Below the pieces are notes generated by a model. That model ran no database searches, was not told the DNA's origin, and was given only the letters and a program-made list of their open reading frames with translations. Position numbers and translations under genes: made by a program. A DNA stretch of 64,000 nt from DYIU01 sp038326775 (GTDB lineage Bacteria > Actinomycetota > Geothermincolia > Fen-727 > Anoxymicrobiaceae), in assembly GCA_038326775.1 (NCBI GenBank), contig JBBQKJ010000006.1:26368-90367 (forward strand), read 5' to 3'. Shown here in pieces: positions 59,649 to 64,000 of this stretch. Each line of letters begins with the position of its first letter. The stretch's first letter is position 1.

Positions 59649-59944
59649 TAGCTGGATATAAAGCTTGCCATCGGCATGGAAGACGAGGATAATATAAATG
59701 TTTGAGCATATAAGCCACGCCAAATGCCCCCAGAATGCTCTCAGGAGCGCTCAGAGCCTCCAGGACCATCGCAAACGGCTCAGGGGAAACCACACGCCCC
59801 GGGGCTTGAAACGATTCTGTACGCTCTGCGTCGGCTTGAGGTGTCTCGCGGCATGTCGGGTTATCCGGCGGCGCCCTGCGTGGGAGCGGTATACTGTTAA
59901 GGTCGATAGAATCCGGGAAGCTCTTGATATATTGGGAGGAAACG
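59649..59944. other. Gap between the insertion sequence and the Cys-rich peptide gene
   Basis: About 300 bases with no gene I can support. It contains a good promoter at 59665-59693. An open frame runs from 59698 to 60183, but its sequence looks like no protein, mixes Cys, His and Arg at random, and overlaps the well-supported small gene in another frame. The stretch may be the long leader of that gene or a non-coding RNA. Confidence 0.4.
59665..59693 (+). promoter_or_regulatory. Strong-looking promoter to the right of the insertion sequence
   Basis: TTGCCA at 59665-59670 and GATAAT at 59688-59693 are 17 bases apart; each box matches the consensus in five of six positions. The next supported gene starts about 250 bases downstream. 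Confidence 0.55.
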
Positions 59945-60064
59945 ATGAAGAAAATGCTAGTGGGCCTGTTGTTGTTAGCCGCCATCGGTGCGGCCGTTTA
60001 CTTCAAGATGAACAAAGGGAGCGCTCCGTGCTGCGGCGGAGACGAGAAGTCCTGCTGCCAGTAG
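59945..60064 (+). CDS. 39-residue membrane micropeptide with a Cys-rich tail
   Basis: A short gene with a strong ribosome site, GGGAGGA, four bases before the ATG. The peptide starts with MKK, has a single hydrophobic segment of about 16 residues (MLVGLLLLAAIGAAVYF), then KMNKGSAP and ends with CCGGDEKSCCQ, so four Cys lie in two CC pairs at the C-terminus. It could be a membrane-anchored metal or thiol binding peptide; the lack of a lipobox (no Cys at the signal end) argues against a lipoprotein. I know no named family. It stands alone between the insertion sequence and the minus-strand transporter. Confidence 0.65.
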   Translation: MKKMLVGLLLLAAIGAAVYFKMNKGSAPCCGGDEKSCCQ

Positions 60065-60324
60065 ACATACCAGCATATTATCTTGAACAACTGATGGCCG
60101 ACGGTCTGCTTGTTGGGATGACCTCCGGTAGGCTGGTGAGTAGTAAGACATTGTCGATGGGATTCCGCACAGTGTCAGGATGAGTGTAACCTGTGCCAGC
60201 AGCAGGTCTATATCCCCAAAGGTACCATCTTTACCTATGGTAGAAGTTCGAAATGTGTCCACGATGGGGAGCCACTACACATCGAACTCACTTTATTCCG
60301 GGAAGAACTCGACACCGCGCGCCG
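60065..60324. other. Intergenic stretch, no gene seen
   Basis: 260 bases between the Cys-rich peptide and the convergent transporter gene. A six-pair hairpin (TACCAT at 60223-60228 with ATGGTA at 60237-60242) is present, without a T-run. Nothing else can be supported. Confidence 0.4.
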
Positions 60325-61224
60325 CTACCCCTCGGCGGGAAGGGGGCCTGGCGATGCTTCCTCGGCACGGCGTGAGAGTATGACGGTGCCGGTAAGGATG
60401 AAAGCGAAGGCCGCGAACCTGACCGCGGTTAGCGCCGCGCTGTCAGGGAGCGGCTCCTTCAAAGCCACCATGCCAACGACTATCGGCACCAGTTGTGCCA
60501 GGCCCGCGAAAATGGGAACCACCACGATTGCCATGCCCCGCTGGAACGCGGCCTGCACCGTTATGATGGCCGGCAGGAATGTGCACAGCCACCCCAGGAG
60601 GTAGACGCTCGAGAAGATCGCAAACACTCCGCTTGCGGACCACCGGTTGCTCCAGTCGACTATCATCAACCTGGCGAAAACCGCTGCGATGCCGTACAGG
60701 AGGCCGACCGAGATTCCCAGGGCCGCGGCCTGCCTGTTACCGGTCCTGCCCCTCATCACCACCTGTACCAGGACGGCGAGAGCGACCACGGCGGCAACGC
60801 ATATCCAGAAGAGCGCCGGGTCGTGCTCGATGTCCTGCGGCAGTCCCTCGGCCAGGCTCACACCGATGAGGATCACCCCGACGACGTTGAGGCCGATCGC
60901 GAGATAGTCTATCCGCCGCGGCTTCTCGCCGAGGTTCTTTATGGCGAGATAAGCGAGCAGTACTACACCTGAGCTGACGATGGGCTGGACGATAGATACC
61001 GGGGCCATCGAAATAGCGACTACGTAAAGGCCGGCACCGATGACGCCGAACACCATAAACCGGTGCATCAGCTTGTTTGCCAGGAAAGCCTTGAGAACGC
61101 CTTTCTTCTCCTGCTTCAGCCCGACGCTCGGGAGGTCCGCGACGGCTTTCTTGTTGAAGTACATGGCGAGGTTGAAGCAGATCGCCGTTCCGACCGCGCA
61201 CGCAACGGCGAGAACCGTGTTCAT
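60325..61224 (-). CDS. DMT/EamA-like multi-pass membrane transporter
   Basis: A 299-residue membrane protein with about nine or ten hydrophobic segments, starting with LAVACAVGTAICFNLAMYFN and including MAPVSIVQPIVSSGVVLLAY, IGLNVVGVILIGVSLAEG and FVLTGTVILSRR-like (FILTGTVILSRR). The two similar halves and the short loops fit the drug/metabolite transporter superfamily, near EamA or NIPA-like members. The substrate is unknown. The ATG is one base after the stop of the acylase gene on the same strand, so they form a tight two-gene operon. Confidence 0.85.
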   Translation of the reverse strand: MNTVLAVACAVGTAICFNLAMYFNKKAVADLPSVGLKQEKKGVLKAFLANKLMHRFMVFGVIGAGLYVVAISMAPVSIVQPIVSSGVVLLAYLAIKNLGEKPRRIDYLAIGLNVVGVILIGVSLAEGLPQDIEHDPALFWICVAAVVALAVLVQVVMRGRTGNRQAAALGISVGLLYGIAAVFARLMIVDWSNRWSASGVFAIFSSVYLLGWLCTFLPAIITVQAAFQRGMAIVVVPIFAGLAQLVPIVVGMVALKEPLPDSAALTAVRFAAFAFILTGTVILSRRAEEASPGPLPAEG

Positions 61225-61225
61225 G

Positions 61226-63721
61226 TCACGGCTCCAGCCTGAGCGTGCTTTCCCGGTTCTCCAGAATCTTCTCCCTCGAATACGGGAACGGGAATTGCTT
61301 CGCCTCGTACCACAGCGAGAAGTGGTCCTTGTAATGCCTGCTCAGCCTGTGTCCCGACTGCCCCATGTCCAGCACTACCCGGGAGTTGTCGAGGTCGGAG
61401 AAGTCCAGCAACATCCTGAGGACGGACCCGCCGTATGCCGAATGGTCGTCGGGCCGGGGCAGCATCTTCATGTTGCTCGAGCCGCCCATAGCGCCCCTCG
61501 CGTGCAACTGGGTGATGCTGTCGCTCGCCGGCGTGGAGCAGCGCACCGTGCTCCCGTCACCGTCCAGCGGGACGGGGCCGGCGTTGAATATCCTGTCGAG
61601 CGGCCAGAACAGGCCGAACGGGTACTTGAGGGTAAGGTGGTGCATCTTCCCCCACTTCCATTGGGATTGATCTTCCGTCCCGAACTCGGCTTCCAGCTCT
61701 TCTACGCCCTCCTCGAGCGAGGCCAGCAGGACCTCATCGAACGACCCGCACCCGGGCGGCAGCCAGAAATCATCACGGGCATCGAGTATGTTCTCCAGAG
61801 CCAGGTCAACGGTGGTCCAGTTGGACACGTACTCCTTGAAGAGCGGGCCTCCCAACCGGTGCTCCAGGACCATCCGGCGCAGGTGCTGCCACGAGTAGAA
61901 ATATATCGACATCGGGGCTGAATCCCTGCTCGCGTGGAAGTCCCAGTTTTCGAGGCGTTCCAGGGCGCTCGCCGCCCCCGGCGTCAGGCCACCCGGGTTG
62001 TCACCGGAGGCACCGGCAACAGACGCCGCCTGGATAACCATGCGCGTGAAGTTCCTGCCCGGCCAGGTCAGGGTATCGGCCTGGATGCCGCGCATGTCTT
62101 CAAGGGAGTGTTTTTCCTTCGCCCGTATCAACTCGGTTATCCTGGCGTTGCGGTAAGGGGCGTTCCACTCCTTTGAGATGAGTTCCGCATAGCCGTCGCC
62201 CGCTGCCTTTGAGTTGGCTGTGGCTATGAACCCTTCCCCTGGGTTGAACGCCTTCGGCATCCTGTCGAACGGAATTACGCCTTCCCATTCGCACTCGGCC
62301 CTCCGTCCGTCGTACGGGATGGTGCCGTCACCTTTGCTCCTGAGGGGCACCTTCCCGATCGCCTGGTAACCGATGTTACCGTCGACGTCCGCGTAGACCT
62401 GGTTCGAGCAGGGGCCCAGGTATCCTTCCATCGGGGAAACGAACTCCTCCCAGGATGTCGCCCTGCACTGCCTCAGCATCGCTTCGACGGAGTCCGTATG
62501 GACCTCGTTGCTCAACCAGCGCAGCGCGAGGCCTTTGTTGCCGACGCGCCGCATGACCGGGCCGTGCTTTGTCACCAGGACGCGAAGCCGCCTGGGCTTC
62601 GAGAAACGCACCCTGACATCTTCGGTGATCACTTCCGCCTCGAGCCACTCTCCTTCGTAGAGGTAACGGTTCGACCCTTCCGACTCGAACGTTTCCACGT
62701 AGAGGTCGGTGTTATCGGCGTCGAGGTTGGTCGCCGCCCAGCCGCAGTAGCCGTTGTGGCCGAAGGCGACAGCGGGCAGCCCGGGGAACCCCGCCCCGGC
62801 GGCGTCGAACTCCGGGGTCTTGAGGTGGAAGAGGTATAGAAGGCCAGGGGCATTGTGCTGCATGTGCGGGTCCGACGCGAGAATCGGTTTGCCGGTGGTG
62901 GTCTTTGCGCCGCCAACAACCCAGTTGTTCGAGCCGTATCCCGCGACCGGGCCCAGGCCCTCCATCCACTCACCGCCGCTGGTCCCGCTTTCGAAGCCCC
63001 ACTCTATCTCCTCACCCGGCAAGAGTGTCTCAGCGGAGACGCCGGGGCCGCCCGCCTTGCATGGTGGATTGTTGTAGTCGGCAGTCTCGGGAAGGAGCTG
63101 CCGGGCGCGCTCGACGCCGAGGCTCCTGATCAGCTTCTCGCGCATGATATCGGACGTCCACCAGGTGTCGAGCAGCCATACCACGTAAAGGAACGCCGCC
63201 ATGCAGTCAACCGGGGTCCAGGGGTCGGGCCTTCCTCCCAGGAACATGAACTCGAACGGGAGCCGGAGAGTGCCGCGGGAGATATGACTGTTGATGCCCT
63301 CGCCGAAGGCCTCGATGGCCTCAAGTGACTCCGGCTTGAGAGCGCGGACGAGCTTCCGGGCGGTCCGCTCGATGCCGAGGGTCCTCACGAACCGGTCCAT
63401 GTCCAGGCCTTGCGCGCCAACGAGCTCGGAGAGCCCGCCTTTCGCAAGCGCGAGCATAAGCTGGATCTGGACCAGGCGGTCCTGCGCCATCACGAAGCCG
63501 AGGGCCCTGAAGCCGTCGAGGTCGCTCCCAGCGAAGATGTGGGGAATGCCGGCCCTGTCGTAAATGACCTCGACGGGCGAGTCGAGGCAGGGAAGCCGCA
63601 GAGTCCCTGAGTTACGGGGTTTCGAAAGGCAGAGCCTCGCTGTGAGGTATCCGGCCCCGCCTCCGATCGCCCCGCAGAGGCCCAGACCCATCCCTTTCAT
63701 GAGGTTCCCGTAGCGAGCCAA
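61226..63721 (-). CDS. Penicillin acylase family Ntn hydrolase
   Basis: An 831-residue member of the penicillin/cephalosporin/AHL acylase family. A hydrophobic N-terminus (about residues 8-28) suggests export or membrane anchoring. The alpha part has VIYDRAGIPHIFAGSDLDGF and GFVMAQDRLVQIQLML; the beta part begins at GSNNWVVGGAKTTTGKP, where the Ser would become the N-terminal nucleophile after self-cleavage near residue 265, with SDPHMQHNAPGLLYLFHL after it. TTG 63721 follows GAGGAGTAGGAAAA. The natural substrate cannot be told; acyl-homoserine lactones, beta-lactams or other amides are candidates. Confidence 0.9.
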   Translation of the reverse strand: MARYGNLMKGMGLGLCGAIGGGAGYLTARLCLSKPRNSGTLRLPCLDSPVEVIYDRAGIPHIFAGSDLDGFRALGFVMAQDRLVQIQLMLALAKGGLSELVGAQGLDMDRFVRTLGIERTARKLVRALKPESLEAIEAFGEGINSHISRGTLRLPFEFMFLGGRPDPWTPVDCMAAFLYVVWLLDTWWTSDIMREKLIRSLGVERARQLLPETADYNNPPCKAGGPGVSAETLLPGEEIEWGFESGTSGGEWMEGLGPVAGYGSNNWVVGGAKTTTGKPILASDPHMQHNAPGLLYLFHLKTPEFDAAGAGFPGLPAVAFGHNGYCGWAATNLDADNTDLYVETFESEGSNRYLYEGEWLEAEVITEDVRVRFSKPRRLRVLVTKHGPVMRRVGNKGLALRWLSNEVHTDSVEAMLRQCRATSWEEFVSPMEGYLGPCSNQVYADVDGNIGYQAIGKVPLRSKGDGTIPYDGRRAECEWEGVIPFDRMPKAFNPGEGFIATANSKAAGDGYAELISKEWNAPYRNARITELIRAKEKHSLEDMRGIQADTLTWPGRNFTRMVIQAASVAGASGDNPGGLTPGAASALERLENWDFHASRDSAPMSIYFYSWQHLRRMVLEHRLGGPLFKEYVSNWTTVDLALENILDARDDFWLPPGCGSFDEVLLASLEEGVEELEAEFGTEDQSQWKWGKMHHLTLKYPFGLFWPLDRIFNAGPVPLDGDGSTVRCSTPASDSITQLHARGAMGGSSNMKMLPRPDDHSAYGGSVLRMLLDFSDLDNSRVVLDMGQSGHRLSRHYKDHFSLWYEAKQFPFPYSREKILENRESTLRLEP

Positions 63722-63770
63722 TTTTCCTACTCCTCTCGTCGGATCAGGCGGTGGAGTTCAAGGTAATGAA

Positions 63771-63779
63771 ATCATAACA
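63771..63779 (-). promoter_or_regulatory. Extended -10 promoter of the acylase operon
   Basis: On the minus strand TGTTATGAT occupies 63779-63771: TATGAT with the TG of an extended -10 element. It lies about 50 bases before the acylase TTG; no -35 box is seen at 17 bases. Confidence 0.5.
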
Positions 63780-63874
63780 CGCTGATGCCGGCGGCTCCGG
63801 TGGTCGACAGGTAGGTGGTTGCTCTCACGTGCCTGATACGGCAATTCATGCTAGTAAATCGTCCCATATATAGC

Positions 63875-63903
63875 TTGACATTAGGATGATAGAATGCTAT
63901 GCT
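63875..63903 (+). promoter_or_regulatory. Promoter of the IS630-like gene
   Basis: A perfect TTGACA at 63875-63880 and TATGCT at 63898-63903 with a 17-base spacer. The ATG at 63910 is seven bases after the -10 box, so the transcript probably begins at or within a base or two of the start codon. Confidence 0.65.
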
Positions 63904-63909
63904 TCCAGC

Positions 63910-64000
63910 ATGAAAACACAAAGAGCGCTGACGGGGGAAGAAAGGCAGGAACTGATCCGTCTCACGCGCGGAAGGAACACGCCCCAGAAGGTAGTTCTCC
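63910..64000 (+). CDS. IS630-like transposase (3' end outside the window)
   Basis: The first 30 residues begin MKTQRALTGEERQELIRLTR and continue GRNTPQKVVL. This matches the N-terminal helix-turn-helix lead of IS630-family transposases (LTxEERxxLxxLxRxRxxPQxxVxR). There is no Shine-Dalgarno, in line with a leaderless message. The rest is outside the window, so completeness cannot be judged. Confidence 0.65.
   Translation, partial: MKTQRALTGEERQELIRLTRGRNTPQKVVL

Noticed and set aside
59698..60183. 161-codon plus-strand frame beside the insertion sequence
   Set aside because: No domain or biased codon use; it overlaps the better-supported 39-residue gene in another frame.

Overview
The window reads as chromosomal DNA of a GC-rich Gram-positive-type bacterium, most likely a deep-branching actinobacterium (inference). 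Signs are: a WhiA gene next to RapZ; a short tryptophan leader peptide with three Trp codons in a row, of the kind known from actinobacteria; frequent TTG and GTG starts; an S1 protein with four S1 domains and an acidic tail; and long Lys/Ala-rich linkers. A lineage near the anaerobic or thermal-spring actinobacterial classes is possible but cannot be proved from this sequence alone.

Layout. 1-5.8 kb: the end of scpB, rluB, then a shikimate/aromatic block (aroH, aroF, tyrA, aroA) ending with cmk. 5.8-7.4 kb: a complete tryptophan attenuator (leader peptide, antiterminator, terminator, then a second terminator) in front of a TrpB2-type tryptophan synthase beta gene. 7.5-14.6 kb: two uncharacterised membrane proteins, tRNA-Leu(CAA), polA, rpsA, coaE and a small Cys-rich two-CW protein. 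14.7-21.9 kb: excision repair (uvrB, uvrA, uvrC) with an O6-alkylguanine transferase gene. 22.0-28.7 kb: rapZ-whiA, then a glycolytic operon gap-pgk-tpiA-gpmI-secG. 28.9-42.4 kb: the translation and RNA-processing block rimP-nusA-ylxR-infB-ylxP-rbfA-nrnA-truB-ribF-rpsO-pnp, an M16 peptidase and dapB. 42.5-50.1 kb: ftsK, a small unknown protein, a chemoreceptor with almost no outside domain, yajQ, rimO, pgsA, cinA. 50.2-55.3 kb: ileS, lspA, lgt, rluD.

From 55.3 kb the character changes. There is a 165-bp element closed by a perfect 22-bp inverted repeat, a second DAHP synthase gene on the minus strand, a RecB-like Fe-S nuclease, and a decayed insertion sequence whose imperfect terminal repeats can be seen at 57743 and 59648. 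A 39-codon Cys-rich membrane peptide follows, then a minus-strand pair (penicillin-acylase-like Ntn hydrolase and DMT-type transporter), and at the right edge the start of an IS630-like transposase behind a strong promoter.

The genes cooperate in familiar ways: the aroH-aroF-tyrA-aroA block and the second aroF feed aromatic amino acid synthesis, of which the attenuator-controlled TrpB2 gene is the tryptophan end; uvrABC forms a near-continuous repair operon; gap to gpmI covers lower glycolysis. The most notable non-standard observations are the trp attenuator driving a lone TrpB2 gene, the NusA carrying a C-terminal zinc-like motif, the Shine-Dalgarno of pnp buried in a hairpin, the Cys-rich micropeptide, and the recurrent extended -10 promoters.
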